A model generated the notes under the pieces. The model saw only the letters and a list, made by a program, of their open reading frames with translations. It made no database searches and had not been told where the DNA came from. DNA of 64,000 nucleotides from Acetobacter sicerae (GTDB taxonomy: Bacteria > Pseudomonadota > Alphaproteobacteria > Acetobacterales > Acetobacteraceae): positions 248,001 to 312,000 of the forward strand of contig NZ_JAAABN010000001.1 in assembly GCF_011516765.1 (NCBI RefSeq). The letters run 5' to 3'. Of the stretch, positions 36,970 to 46,348 are shown piece after piece. The position numbers were made by a program, and so were the translations under genes. Within the stretch, counting starts at the first letter, position 1. Each line of letters begins with the position of its first letter.

Positions 36970-37557
36970 ATGACATCAGGGTGTTCTTCTCTCTTCCGCC
37001 GCACGTGTGCTTTCGTTGCCGTCGGAAGCATCGCCATTTCTCTGGCGGCCTGTGCAGAAGGTGGCGGCCTAAAGCCTGTCCCTCCTTACGATCCCGGCGC
37101 GTATACGCTCGGCGTCGATGACCAGATCCGGGTCATTACCTATGGACAGGATCAGCTGACGTCCGATTTCCGGGTGGACAGCACTGGCAAGGTGGCTTTC
37201 CCGCTGACCAATGGCCTGCAGGCTGCGGGTCTGACAACCACGCAGTTCGCCGATGAAGTCAGGGGAGCCCTTGAACACTCGCGTATGCTCCGCGATCCGA
37301 AAGTCTCGGTCGAAATCACTGCCTATCGGATGGTCTCGGTTCTCGGTGAAGTCGCACGCCCCGGCCAGTATCCCTATCAGCCCGGGATGACCATGCTGAC
37401 AGCCGTGGCTTCAGCAGGCGGTTTTACCTACCGGTCGCTTGAAAGCCGGGCATACGTCATCCGTCAGGAAGGCGAACAGAGCGTGGTCGGCAAGATCATG
37501 CCGCAGGATTATGTAAAGCCCGGTGACGTCATCAAGATCTACGAGCGGCATTTCTGA
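36970..37557 (+). CDS. Polysaccharide export lipoprotein (Wza/GumB type)
   Basis: 195 residues, close to GumB and much shorter than E. coli Wza. The signal peptide ends in the lipobox SLAAC. A poly-export domain (YTLGVDDQIRVITYGQDQLTSDFRVDSTGKVAFPL) is followed by one SLBB domain (VSVLGEVARPGQYPYQPGMTMLTAVASAGGFTYRS). It would form an oligomeric periplasmic/outer-membrane conduit working with the Wzc homologue. It lacks the C-terminal helix with which Wza forms its outer-membrane pore, so the adjacent barrel protein may provide that pore. ATG 36970 gives the complete signal peptide. Confidence 0.9.
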   Translation: MTSGCSSLFRRTCAFVAVGSIAISLAACAEGGGLKPVPPYDPGAYTLGVDDQIRVITYGQDQLTSDFRVDSTGKVAFPLTNGLQAAGLTTTQFADEVRGALEHSRMLRDPKVSVEITAYRMVSVLGEVARPGQYPYQPGMTMLTAVASAGGFTYRSLESRAYVIRQEGEQSVVGKIMPQDYVKPGDVIKIYERHF

Positions 37558-37594
37558 CCTCCTTACTTTTGGAGGCCAGAAATTCGCAATCTTC

Positions 37595-38470
37595 TCAGCC
37601 CGCCAGCACGCTCTTGAGTGTGCTGCCCAGTTCGGCCGGTGTAGGAGCGATATGCACTCCGGCCGCCCGAAGCGCCTCGATCTTGGCCTGAGCTGTATCG
37701 TTTCCACCCGAAACCACGGCTCCGGCATGACCCATACGACGTCCCGGCGGCGCGGTGATGCCCGCCACCAGCCCGACCACCGGTTTCTTGACCTTGTTAT
37801 CTTTCAGAAACTGGGCCGCTTCAATCTCTGACGTGCCGCCGATTTCCCCAATCATGATGATCGACTGTGTTTCCGGGTCAGCGAGAAAACGCTCAAGAAT
37901 ATCGATGAAGTCGAGGCCTTTGATCGGATCGCCGCCAATACCGACACTGGTGCTCTGCCCCATGCCAATCTCTGTCGTCTGAGCGACAGCCTCGTACGTC
38001 AGCGTCCCGGAACGGGAAACAATTCCGACGGATCCTCGACAATGAATCGGCCCCGGCATGATCCCGATCTTGCAAGCGTCGGGCGTGATAATGCCCGGAC
38101 AGTTCGGTCCGATCAGAAGACTTTTGGAACGATCCAGCGCTGCCCGCACACGCAGCATATCCTGAACGGGAATCCCCTCAGTAATACAGACGATCAGCGG
38201 GATCTCGACAGAAACCGCTTCGAGAATGGCGTCGGCGGCGCCAGCCGGAGGCACATAAATCACGCTCGCGTCGGCTTTGGCTGCGCTGACAGCCTGTTCC
38301 ATTGTGTCGAAAACCGGCAGACCAAGATGCATTTGACCGCCGCGCCCTGGTGTCACGCCGCCAATAATGGATGTTCCATACGCAATGGATTGCTCTGAAT
38401 GAAAGGTGCCCTGAGCGCCTGTGAAACCCTGCACGAGGACCTTTGTGCCTTTATCGACAAGAATGGACAT
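37595..38470 (-). CDS. sucD: Succinyl-CoA ligase alpha subunit
   Basis: 291 residues. [21 protein letters not shown] is the CoA-binding loop, [21 protein letters not shown] is typical, and the catalytic His is in [14 protein letters not shown]. With SucC it makes ATP or GTP from succinyl-CoA in the TCA cycle. GPNCPG favours SucD over the related malate-CoA ligase MtkB, which has GPNCAG in the copy I remember. Its ATG shares one base with the sucC stop. Confidence 0.92.
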   Translation of the reverse strand: MSILVDKGTKVLVQGFTGAQGTFHSEQSIAYGTSIIGGVTPGRGGQMHLGLPVFDTMEQAVSAAKADASVIYVPPAGAADAILEAVSVEIPLIVCITEGIPVQDMLRVRAALDRSKSLLIGPNCPGIITPDACKIGIMPGPIHCRGSVGIVSRSGTLTYEAVAQTTEIGMGQSTSVGIGGDPIKGLDFIDILERFLADPETQSIIMIGEIGGTSEIEAAQFLKDNKVKKPVVGLVAGITAPPGRRMGHAGAVVSGGNDTAQAKIEALRAAGVHIAPTPAELGSTLKSVLAG

Positions 38471-39669
38471 CAGGCAGCCCTCCGTGCGCGCACTTCGGCG
38501 ACAATCTTTCGGGCAGCATCGCCCAGATCCGTTGCAATGGTGATGTTGAGGCCTGATTGCCTGATCATGGTCAGTCCTTCCTCGACCAGCGTTCCCGCCA
38601 GCCTGATGACCAGCGGCACCTTCAATCCCTCTTCCCTGCAGGCGTCGATCACTGCGCCGGCAATCAGATCACAACGCATGATTCCGCCGAAAATATTGAC
38701 CAGAACCCCTTCAATCTTCTGGTCGCCCAGAAGGATACGGAAGGCAGCCCCCACCTTTTCTCTCGAGGCGCCACCGCCGACATCCAGAAAATTGGCAGGC
38801 GACTCTCCTTCTTCATGGATGATATCCATGGTCGCCATGGCGAGACCGGCTCCGTTGACCATGCAGCCGATGGTTCCATCCAGACTGACATAGGACAGTC
38901 CGAAACGGGCCGCCTCCTGCTCACGGGGGTCTTCCTCATTAGGGTCGCGGAGTTCAGCAATCTGTGGATGGCGAAACAGGCCGTTATCATCGAACGCCAT
39001 TTTGGCGTCGAGAGCCATCAGGCCGCCTTCCTTCGTGACCACCAGTGGATTCATCTCGATCATCGACGCATCAAGAGTCGTGAAAGCCGAATAGACACTC
39101 CTGATTATGGCCGCGAACTCGTTGATCTGCTGTCCCTGCAGGGCGAGACGGGTCGCAAGAACCCGAGCCTGATAATCCCCGAGACCCAGTTCAGGATCGA
39201 TCCAGACTTTCTGAATTTTCTCCGGCGTCTTTTCCGCAACGTCCTCGATGCTCATGCCCCCGGCCTGCGACGCGACGATCATGATTTTCCGGGCGCTGCG
39301 GTCGATGAGCATCGAGAGATATAGCTCCCGCTCGATCGCACAGCCTGCTTCCACATAGAGTTTATGCACGACACGACCAGCAGCGCCCGTCTGACGCGTG
39401 ATCAGCGTCTGATTGAGCATCTGATAAGCGGCTTCTTTCGCTTCTTCCGGACTTTTGACGATCCGCACTCCGCGGACTTCAGGATGATCCCTGAAATGTC
39501 CGGCTCCTCGACCGCCCGCGTGAATCTGCGCCTTGACGGCACAGATGGGTGTGCCGAGGGAACGCACTGCCTGCCGGGCTTCCTCCGGTGAATGGATGAG
39601 CACTCCTCGTGGCGTCGGCACGCCATAAGAGCGCAACAACTCCTTGGCCTGATATTCATGGATATTCAT
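38470..39669 (-). CDS. sucC: Succinyl-CoA ligase beta subunit
   Basis: 399 residues with an ATP-grasp fold. [20 protein letters not shown] is the family start, [14 protein letters not shown] the nucleotide loop, and [20 protein letters not shown] the interface and phosphate region. ATG 39669 is chosen because it is the canonical N-terminus; the 24 upstream in-frame residues are not family sequence. sucC-sucD form an operon. No mdh, sucA or sucB gene is adjacent, unlike many alphaproteobacteria. A dicarboxylate-CoA ligase with another acid as substrate is the main alternative. Confidence 0.9.
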   Translation of the reverse strand: MNIHEYQAKELLRSYGVPTPRGVLIHSPEEARQAVRSLGTPICAVKAQIHAGGRGAGHFRDHPEVRGVRIVKSPEEAKEAAYQMLNQTLITRQTGAAGRVVHKLYVEAGCAIERELYLSMLIDRSARKIMIVASQAGGMSIEDVAEKTPEKIQKVWIDPELGLGDYQARVLATRLALQGQQINEFAAIIRSVYSAFTTLDASMIEMNPLVVTKEGGLMALDAKMAFDDNGLFRHPQIAELRDPNEEDPREQEAARFGLSYVSLDGTIGCMVNGAGLAMATMDIIHEEGESPANFLDVGGGASREKVGAAFRILLGDQKIEGVLVNIFGGIMRCDLIAGAVIDACREEGLKVPLVIRLAGTLVEEGLTMIRQSGLNITIATDLGDAARKIVAEVRARRAA

Positions 39670-40028
39670 AAGCCTTCTCCGCCGTAAGGAGGGCCTGCAA
39701 GCAGTTGTCCCTCGTATGGTGAGCATTTGTAACGGCTTCACCTATAAGCGGGCTTGGTGAGTCAGCACCACGGAGCAAGCTTCAAACTTTGGTGCTTTTC
39801 AAAATAATCCCGTTTTCATAGTATTGAAATGAAGGGAACCATTTTATAAGAAAACAAAAATATCATACTGATAATAAAATATTTTATTATTATTTTTCCC
39901 TGTCGAAACCAGCAACACATCGCCCTTCTGTCAAATGATTTCCCACCTCAAAGACGTGTGACTGTTCACCGACGCTACGTGCGCTTACCGTGATCTTCAG
40001 CATAACACTCAGAAAACAGGATAGAACG
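39670..40028. other. Divergent intergenic region sucC / quinone oxidoreductase
   Basis: 359 bp with an AT-rich middle (about 39780-39895) holding a perfect 20-bp palindrome (listed separately). Nothing coding is recognised. Both neighbouring genes need promoters here; none can be named with confidence. Confidence 0.4.
39871..39890. repeat. Perfect 20-bp A/T palindrome
   Basis: ATAATAAAATATTTTATTAT reads the same on both strands. Only A and T are used. It lies 138 bp before the oxidoreductase start and 202 bp before the sucC start, a possible operator or a terminator-like element. Confidence 0.55.
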
Positions 40029-41057
40029 ATGGCCATCACCCTTCCTGACGAAATGAACGCCATCGTGCTGGATGAGCCCGGCGGTCCGGAAGTCCTGCAT
40101 CTTGGCAGAGCGCCCACCCCCAGACCCAAACCGGGCGAAATTCTGGTTCGTGTCGAAGCCAGCGGCGTTAATCGCCCGGACGTCATGCAGCGCAAGGGGC
40201 TTTATCCACCGCCTCCGGGAGCAAGTCCTTTGCTGGGGCTGGAAATTGCCGGAACAGTCGTGGCGCACGGCAGTCCTGTCGCAAACACAGAATTTCCAGC
40301 GATAGGGAGCAAGGTCTGCGCCCTAACCAACGGCGGCGGCTATGCGGACTACTGCGCCGTACCTGCGTCGCAGTGCCTGCCGTGGCCAGAGCACTATGAC
40401 GCCATCAGGGCGGCCGCCATCCCCGAAACCTTCTTCACGGTCTGGTCAAACCTCTTCACCACCGCGGATCTGAAAAAAGGCGAGACCGTCCTGATTCATG
40501 GTGGGGCGGGAGGCATCGGGACCGCCGCCATCCAGATCGCAAAAGCCATGGGGGCTATTCCGCTCACAACCGTCAGTGACCCGGAGAAAGGCGAACTATG
40601 CGAAAAGCTCGGCGCGATTGTCATCAACTACAGAACAGATGACTTCGTTGAAAAAACTCTGGAATATACGGGGGGCAAAGGCGTGGATGTCATTCTCGAC
40701 ATCATCGGAGGCCCCTATTTCTCCCGAAACCTCAAGTCGCTGGCGATGGATGGACGGCTTGTCATCATTGCCTTTCAGGGCGGTGCGAAAGCGGAAGATG
40801 TCTCACTGACACGTCTGATGACAAAGCGCCTGCACGTCACCGGGACAGCACTCCGTCCGCGCAGCACTGAATACAAAGCCGCAGTCGCGCAAGCGCTGAA
40901 AAGCCATATCTGGCCCCTGCTGAATAGCGGCGCTCTGGAACCGATCGTGCATACCACTTTTCCTCTTGCGGAGGCGGCTGAAGCACATCGACTGATGGAA
41001 AGCAGCAGCCACAGCGGCAAGATCATCCTGACGCATCCAGACTCAGTTTCGAGTTGA
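40029..41057 (+). CDS. NAD(P)H quinone oxidoreductase (PIG3-like, zinc-free MDR family)
   Basis: 342 residues. GroES-like N-terminal half (MNAIVLDEPGGPEVLHLGRAPTPRPKPGEILVRVEASGVNRPDVMQRKG) and a Rossmann half with VLIHGGAGGIGTAAIQIAKAMGA (NADPH loop). RPDVMQR-G-YPPPPGAS-LGLE-AG resembles the PIG3 group, which reduces quinones with NADPH. The zinc-binding Cys/His set of alcohol dehydrogenases is absent. ATG 40029 has AGGA 7-9 nt upstream. An AT-rich hairpin follows, then an esterase gene 69 bp away. Confidence 0.88.
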   Translation: MAITLPDEMNAIVLDEPGGPEVLHLGRAPTPRPKPGEILVRVEASGVNRPDVMQRKGLYPPPPGASPLLGLEIAGTVVAHGSPVANTEFPAIGSKVCALTNGGGYADYCAVPASQCLPWPEHYDAIRAAAIPETFFTVWSNLFTTADLKKGETVLIHGGAGGIGTAAIQIAKAMGAIPLTTVSDPEKGELCEKLGAIVINYRTDDFVEKTLEYTGGKGVDVILDIIGGPYFSRNLKSLAMDGRLVIIAFQGGAKAEDVSLTRLMTKRLHVTGTALRPRSTEYKAAVAQALKSHIWPLLNSGALEPIVHTTFPLAEAAEAHRLMESSSHSGKIILTHPDSVSS

Positions 41058-41070
41058 TAAAAAACATCAC

Positions 41071-41098
41071 AAAACATATGCAATATTATGTTTTTATA
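41071..41098 (+). terminator. AT-rich hairpin with T-run after the oxidoreductase gene
   Basis: AAAACATA at 41071-41078 pairs with TATGTTTT at 41087-41094 across 8 nt, followed by further T/A bases. It lies 14 bp past the stop codon. Confidence 0.5.
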
Positions 41099-41126
41099 GT
41101 ATTTTTATATCAAAAGAGAACAATCC

Positions 41127-41912
41127 ATGCTTCTTCACTTTCTTGAACGCGGTCCGGAAAAACCATCAGGAGATCATCTTCCCGTTGTATTCCTTCATGG
41201 CCTTTTCGGACGGGGACGGAATTTCGGTTTCTTCCAGAGAAGACTGGCCGAGAGTCGACGCACGATAGCGCTGGACCTCCGCAATCACGGCGAAAGCCCG
41301 CATGGGCCCATGGATTACCCGACCATGGCTGACGACGTTTACGAAACGCTGAACCATCTCGGCATTCATTCCGCCATCATTGTCGGTCACTCAATGGGCG
41401 GGAAAACAGGAATGATGCTGGCCCTGCGTCATCCCGAGATGGTTGCGAAACTGCTTGTCGCGGATATTGCTCCGGGTGAAGGCGGTTTTGCGCAGGGGCA
41501 TGATCTGGCGGCTAAGCTGGCGGCGCTGCATTTCCCTGAAAGTCTGAACCGGACAGACGCTGACGCCCTGCTCGCGACCGTCATCAGCGAACCGGAAGTC
41601 AGAAATCTCATGCTCCAGAATGTTGAGCTTGGCGATCACCCGCACTGGCAGATCGGAATCAATGAAATCGCAGCCGCCATGCCGCAGATTGTCGGCTGGC
41701 CGGAAATTCCGGCAGACGAAACCTATGATGGACCAACGCTTTTTGTGGCAGGTCAGCGCTCCCATTACATCGCGCCGGAAAATTATCCGGAGATGAAGAA
41801 GCTCTTCCCGCATTATACGCTGAAGACGATTGAAGGGGCCGGGCACTGGGTCCACGCGGAAAAACCGAATGAATTTTATGAAATACTGTCGGATTTCATC
41901 GGCAACAACTGA
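41127..41912 (+). CDS. Alpha/beta hydrolase, YbfF-like esterase
   Basis: 261 residues. VVFLHGLFGRGRNF carries the oxyanion region, VGHSMGGKTGM the nucleophile Ser89 (same number as in E. coli YbfF), and GAGHWVHAEKP the catalytic His. DLRNHGESPH is the family strand-4 block. It is a cytoplasmic esterase of broad or unknown substrate (short acyl or acyl-CoA esters in E. coli YbfF). ATG 41127 starts the conserved region directly. Confidence 0.85.
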   Translation: MLLHFLERGPEKPSGDHLPVVFLHGLFGRGRNFGFFQRRLAESRRTIALDLRNHGESPHGPMDYPTMADDVYETLNHLGIHSAIIVGHSMGGKTGMMLALRHPEMVAKLLVADIAPGEGGFAQGHDLAAKLAALHFPESLNRTDADALLATVISEPEVRNLMLQNVELGDHPHWQIGINEIAAAMPQIVGWPEIPADETYDGPTLFVAGQRSHYIAPENYPEMKKLFPHYTLKTIEGAGHWVHAEKPNEFYEILSDFIGNN

Positions 41913-42012
41913 ATCTCTTGCAGGACAGAAGGTGAGATACAGCGACGTGTTTTCTCATGTGTCGTAATCAGGAAGGGCAGACAGCGTAATCTGGTTGCGG
42001 CATAAGTTACTT

Positions 42013-43434
42013 ATGACGATCGCTCCCATACCCACAGTTCCAGCCCCTCTTCTGTCACGCAAAGAGCGTCATAAAAAAGGGCAGACGCTGCGTCAGCTGG
42101 TTTCCAGATCCTCTCACGCCGAGTGGTCACCTGCCAGAAACCGTTCCGAGCCGCTTGCCCTTCTCACCCAGCAGAACACGCACCGCATCACCAGTCTGAT
42201 ACCGGTCCGTTACGACAGGATGAGGGCGTCACCCTTCGCCTTCCTTCGTGGGGCAGCCATCGTAATGGCTGCTGATCTTGCCGGCACGCCCACAAGCGGG
42301 CTGACTGTGCAGGCCTGTGGCGACTGTCATCTCGCGAATTTCGGAAGCTATGCCTCACCGGAAGGCATTCCCGTTTTCGATATCAACGATTTTGACGAAA
42401 CGTTCCGTGCGCCTTTCGAATGGGACATCAAGCGTCTCGGCACGTCTTTTGTTCTCGCGGGGCTGGAGACCGGCCTTTCGTCTCATGGGGCGCATACGTT
42501 AGCCGAGACCATGGCCCGGACCTACTGCACGGAGATGCGTCGTCTCTCCCGGCTAAGTCCGCTTCAGGTCTGGCTCAATCGCATTGATCTCAAGGATGCC
42601 ATCGCGCATTTTGAAGACGCAAAAACGCGACGCACCACGGAAACGCTCCTGAAGAAGCGTCTGGACAGCACCAGGACGGGCTTCGGTCTCATCGCTGATG
42701 ACCGCAACGCACCTTCGCTGCATGAAAAACCGCCGCTGGTGATGCGTCTGCCTGATCAGGACGACGCCACCCGACAGGCGTTCGCCCGTTATGTCGCCAC
42801 GCAGCCGCCGGAACGTCTGGCGCTTCTGAAGCACTATGCTCTGCGTGACGTGATCTTCAAGGTGGTCGGTGTCGGCAGCGTCGGCACGTTCTGCGCCATC
42901 GGGCTGTTCACCACGGCGGACAACGAGCCTCTCCTGCTCCAGATCAAGGAATCTCAGGAATCTGTCCTTGCTCCTTACGCTGGTCCGGCCGTGCATATTC
43001 ACAATCAGGGAGAACGCGTCGTCACTGGTCAGCGCATCATGCAGGCCGTTTCAGATTCCTTCCTCGGATGGACACACAGTGTCGGGGATGACGGAGAGCT
43101 GTCCGAAGATGACGCCAATCTGCCCGCAAACGAATCGAAACGGCAGTTTTATGTGCGCAGGGTCAAGGATACGCGCCTTGCCGCAATCGGTGCGGACTTC
43201 GCTCAGGAAGGCCTGAAGGACTACGCGAAACTGTGCGCCCGCGCTCTGGCCCGCGCCCACGCCCGGTCAGGCGATCCTGTGAGCATTTCAGCCTATCTCG
43301 GCAAAGGCGCATCATTTTCCGACGCTATTGCCGCCTTTTCGGTCGCCTATGCTGCTCAGACCAAAAAGGACTGGAAGAATTTCGTGACGGCGACCACCAG
43401 CAAACCGGCATCGTCAGCGAAGCCATCATCCTGA
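42013..43434 (+). CDS. DUF2252 protein
   Basis: 473 residues, soluble. RMRASPFAFLRGAA, CGDCHLANFGSYASPEGIPVFDINDFDETFRAPFEWDIKRLGTSF, VGVGSVGTFC and LLQIKESQESVLAPYAG match DUF2252, whose fold is protein-kinase-like and whose function is unknown. The GDxHxxNFG block corresponds to the catalytic loop and DxNDFDE to the metal site of kinase-like phosphotransferases. ATG 42013 is preferred over TTG 41995. A strong terminator follows. Convergent with spoVR. Confidence 0.82.
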   Translation: MTIAPIPTVPAPLLSRKERHKKGQTLRQLVSRSSHAEWSPARNRSEPLALLTQQNTHRITSLIPVRYDRMRASPFAFLRGAAIVMAADLAGTPTSGLTVQACGDCHLANFGSYASPEGIPVFDINDFDETFRAPFEWDIKRLGTSFVLAGLETGLSSHGAHTLAETMARTYCTEMRRLSRLSPLQVWLNRIDLKDAIAHFEDAKTRRTTETLLKKRLDSTRTGFGLIADDRNAPSLHEKPPLVMRLPDQDDATRQAFARYVATQPPERLALLKHYALRDVIFKVVGVGSVGTFCAIGLFTTADNEPLLLQIKESQESVLAPYAGPAVHIHNQGERVVTGQRIMQAVSDSFLGWTHSVGDDGELSEDDANLPANESKRQFYVRRVKDTRLAAIGADFAQEGLKDYAKLCARALARAHARSGDPVSISAYLGKGASFSDAIAAFSVAYAAQTKKDWKNFVTATTSKPASSAKPSS

Positions 43435-43443
43435 CCTCATAAG

Positions 43444-43486
43444 TCTTCTGCCCGCTTTCGTGCGTTCAGACAGGCAGAAGATTTTT
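43444..43486 (+). terminator. Rho-independent terminator of the DUF2252 gene
   Basis: TCTTCTGCC at 43444-43452 pairs perfectly with GGCAGAAGA at 43473-43481 across 20 nt, followed directly by TTTTT at 43482-43486. Confidence 0.75.
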
Positions 43487-43487
43487 C

Positions 43488-45011
43488 TCACGCCTGCCCT
43501 GCCTCATGGGAGAGCAGGACGCGACCGGTCGGTGTGTCGATCTCGTCCAGAACGACCCGATACCCCCACAGGTCCGCCAACGCGTTCAGAGTCAGTTTCA
43601 TGTCGCTGTCAGCCAGAGCCTGACCTGCCTTCGTGCGGTGCTCCAGCCGCAGGGTTCTGTCGCCAAAGGTATCCACATCCACGATTTCGATCTCCGTGTA
43701 CCACGTCGAGGGGTCGTAGGAAGCAGCGACAGTCCGCCGGATGTCGCGATAACCGGCTTCATCATGAATGGCGTCGACCAGAAGATACGGATCGCGGGTG
43801 TCATCCAGAAGTCGGAACATGCGGAAATCGCGCATCACCTTTGGAGAAAGGAACTGAAGAACGAAGCTCTCGTCCCGGTATTCCGCCCAGGCGTGACGCA
43901 GGGTTCCATAGGCGTCGCCATTGCCTGCAATATCCGGCTGCCACCGCCGATCCTCATCTGTGGGATCGGTGCAGATACGCTCGATATCCTTCATCATCGC
44001 AAAGCCAAGCGCATACGGGTTGAAGCTGGTTGAGCCCTGCTCGTAGCCGAACTGGGCAATGACATTGGTGGTTGAGTGGATCACCTCCATGAAAGCCGCG
44101 TCGTCAATACGGCCCTTCTCATGCAGACGACTCATGATGCGGTCATGCACCCATGTCGCGCACCCTTCATTCATCAGCTTGAGCTGCGGCTGCGGGTAGA
44201 AATACTGGGCAATCAGACGCACGATGCGGATGATTTCCCGCTCCCACGGAGCCAGTCGCGGAGCATGTTTTTCAAGGAAGTAAAGGATGTTTTCCTCGGG
44301 CAGTCCAAGCCTGCGGCGGAGCGCCTGCTTTTCGCCGTTCCCGGAATGCTCCGGCTCGCTTCCCTGCGGCAATGTACGCCAGAGATCGTTGAAAGAACTG
44401 TCCTCATAGGCCCGACGCTCACGCGCACGCGCCTGTTCATCTTTCAGATCGATATGCCGTGAGCCGCTATGCCGATTGACGCCCTGCCCCTGCAAGGCGT
44501 GCGCCGCATCCAGCACACGCTCCACTGCCGCTTGCCCGTGAATCTCTTCGCAGCGGGAGATGTAGCCGCGGGCAAATTCCAGATAGTTCAGAATCTGCGA
44601 AGGATCCGTCCATTCCTGAAACAGACGGTTGTTCTTGAAGAAGTGGTTGTGGCCAAAGGCGGCGTGCGCAATCACCAGCGCCTGCATCGTGGCGCTGTTT
44701 TCCTCCATCAGATAGCTGATGCAGGGATTGGAGTTGATGACGACTTCATAGGCGAGCCCCATCAGCCCCCGGCGATAGGCGTTTTCGTGCCCCGCAAAGC
44801 GCTTGCCATACGACCAGTGGTGATAATTGATGGGCATACCGTTGGCCGTATAGACATCAAGCATCTGCTCGGACGTGATGACTTCAATGCGGTTTGGAAA
44901 AACGTCGAGACCGAGCTCTTTTTCCGCAATCTCCTCAATGGCATTGTAGCAATCGCGGATGATGGTGAAGTTCCAGTCCGCACCCTGATAGAGCAGCCCT
45001 GTTCCTGTCAT
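43488..45011 (-). CDS. SpoVR family protein (YcgB-like)
   Basis: 507 residues, near the E. coli YcgB length. ADWNFTIIRDCYNAIEEIAEKELGLDVFPNRIEVITSEQMLD at the N-terminus, SYGKRFAGHENAYRRGLMGLAYEVVINSNPCISYLMEENSATMQALVIAHAAFGHNHFFKNN, and HDRIMSRLHEKGRI are conserved SpoVR/YcgB blocks. Function is not known biochemically. It is the third gene of prkA-yeaH-spoVR, whose E. coli counterparts are stress and stationary-phase genes. The ATG overlaps the yeaH stop by 4 bp. Confidence 0.92.
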   Translation of the reverse strand: MTGTGLLYQGADWNFTIIRDCYNAIEEIAEKELGLDVFPNRIEVITSEQMLDVYTANGMPINYHHWSYGKRFAGHENAYRRGLMGLAYEVVINSNPCISYLMEENSATMQALVIAHAAFGHNHFFKNNRLFQEWTDPSQILNYLEFARGYISRCEEIHGQAAVERVLDAAHALQGQGVNRHSGSRHIDLKDEQARARERRAYEDSSFNDLWRTLPQGSEPEHSGNGEKQALRRRLGLPEENILYFLEKHAPRLAPWEREIIRIVRLIAQYFYPQPQLKLMNEGCATWVHDRIMSRLHEKGRIDDAAFMEVIHSTTNVIAQFGYEQGSTSFNPYALGFAMMKDIERICTDPTDEDRRWQPDIAGNGDAYGTLRHAWAEYRDESFVLQFLSPKVMRDFRMFRLLDDTRDPYLLVDAIHDEAGYRDIRRTVAASYDPSTWYTEIEIVDVDTFGDRTLRLEHRTKAGQALADSDMKLTLNALADLWGYRVVLDEIDTPTGRVLLSHEAGQA

Positions 45012-46321
45012 GCGTGACTGACCTCCCCGGTTGTCCTGCGTGCGAAAAGCTCCCGAAAAACAGGGAAGATTTCCTTCCGGTCACTGACCTGACGGATGGC
45101 GAGATGCGGCTGTTTTTCCGCAACGCTACGATAGGCCTGCCAGAGGTCCGTCTCACCGCGAATGATCGACCCCGAGCCGGTGACCTCGATGTAGGCGTAG
45201 TACTGCACAAGCGGCAGGATATCTTCGTCGAGCAGTCTGACGACCTGCGGAGTATCCGATGGAGAGTTGTCACCATCGGAAGCCTGGGCGACGTAAATGT
45301 TCCATTGCTGGACCGGATAGCGTGCCTTCTGGACACGCAGCATCTCTTCCAGCGCCGTCGATACAACGGTGCCTCCCGTGCGCGGATCGTGGAAAAAGGT
45401 CTCTTCATCCACTTCTTCTGCAGTTTCCGCGTGCCGGATGAAGACGACATCCAGCGTCTTGTAACGCTTTTCCAGAAAGACGTGCAGCAGAAGGAAGAAC
45501 TGCTTGGCCAGATCCTTCATCCGTTCGGTCATGGAACCGGACACGTCCATCAGGCAGAACATGACCGCTCTGGTGGAGGGTTTTGGTGTCGGGGCAAACC
45601 GCCGGTAACGCAGATCCACCGGATCAACCCACGGAATGCGGTTCATCCGCTGCCGAAGCATTCCCCGTTTTTCCCGCAGCGCTTCGAGTTCGTCGAGTTG
45701 CACGGCGGAAAGCGGTCGAATGTCCTCCAGCTCGGAAATGCGGGCCTCGATCTCATCCAGTTCCGCAGGTTTCGGACGGCCCAGCCCGATACGCCGCGCC
45801 ATGGAATAACGAATGGTCCGTCCCAGATCGAGCTGGGATGGAGAGCCATCATTACTCAGGCCCGCCCGACTTGGCGCCGTCGTTTCGGTGGCGGAGATTT
45901 CCCGCTTTATCAGATCGGGCAGTTCCAGATCATCAAAGAACAGATCAAGAAATTCGTCACGGGAAAGGATGAAGCGATAGGCGTCTTCTCCTCCCCCATC
46001 CGTTCCTGCCTGCCCGGGACCACCGCCCTGCCCGCCGCCGCCTGATGGCGGTCGACGAAGCTTGTCTCCACGGGAAAACTCGTGGTTTCCCGTCAAAATG
46101 ATATGTCGTTCTCCCTGTGTGAAAACACGATGGAATCCCGGCTCATGCAACGCATCTGCCGGAATGGAGACGGCCTTGCCCTCTCCGACTTCACGGATCT
46201 TGCCGTTCGCCACGGCGTCCCGCACGGCTTTCTGAACCGCGCCTCGTGCCCTTTCCAGAGCACGACGACGGTTTTCAAGATTTTTGCCATGTGGGTTGGA
46301 TCGTCTATCAATGATATCCAA
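45008..46321 (-). CDS. yeaH: YeaH/YhbH family protein (DUF444)
   Basis: 437 residues. The N-terminal region is disordered, followed by a VWA-like domain: AVMFCLMDVSGSMTERMKDLAKQFFLLLHVFLEKRY (MIDAS-like DxSxS) and RHAETAEEVDEETFFHDPRTGGTVVSTALEEM. Start is TTG at 46321 with AGGGG 6-7 nt upstream; DIIDRRSN is the family N-terminus, so TTG is well supported. It probably forms a complex with PrkA and SpoVR. Confidence 0.9.
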   Translation of the reverse strand: MDIIDRRSNPHGKNLENRRRALERARGAVQKAVRDAVANGKIREVGEGKAVSIPADALHEPGFHRVFTQGERHIILTGNHEFSRGDKLRRPPSGGGGQGGGPGQAGTDGGGEDAYRFILSRDEFLDLFFDDLELPDLIKREISATETTAPSRAGLSNDGSPSQLDLGRTIRYSMARRIGLGRPKPAELDEIEARISELEDIRPLSAVQLDELEALREKRGMLRQRMNRIPWVDPVDLRYRRFAPTPKPSTRAVMFCLMDVSGSMTERMKDLAKQFFLLLHVFLEKRYKTLDVVFIRHAETAEEVDEETFFHDPRTGGTVVSTALEEMLRVQKARYPVQQWNIYVAQASDGDNSPSDTPQVVRLLDEDILPLVQYYAYIEVTGSGSIIRGETDLWQAYRSVAEKQPHLAIRQVSDRKEIFPVFRELFARRTTGEVSHA

Positions 46322-46348
46322 GTCGCACCCCTGATCTGTGGGCGTATG

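Noticed and set aside
45014..46045. Open frame antisense to yeaH
   Set aside because: Overlaps the conserved YeaH gene; low-complexity shadow.
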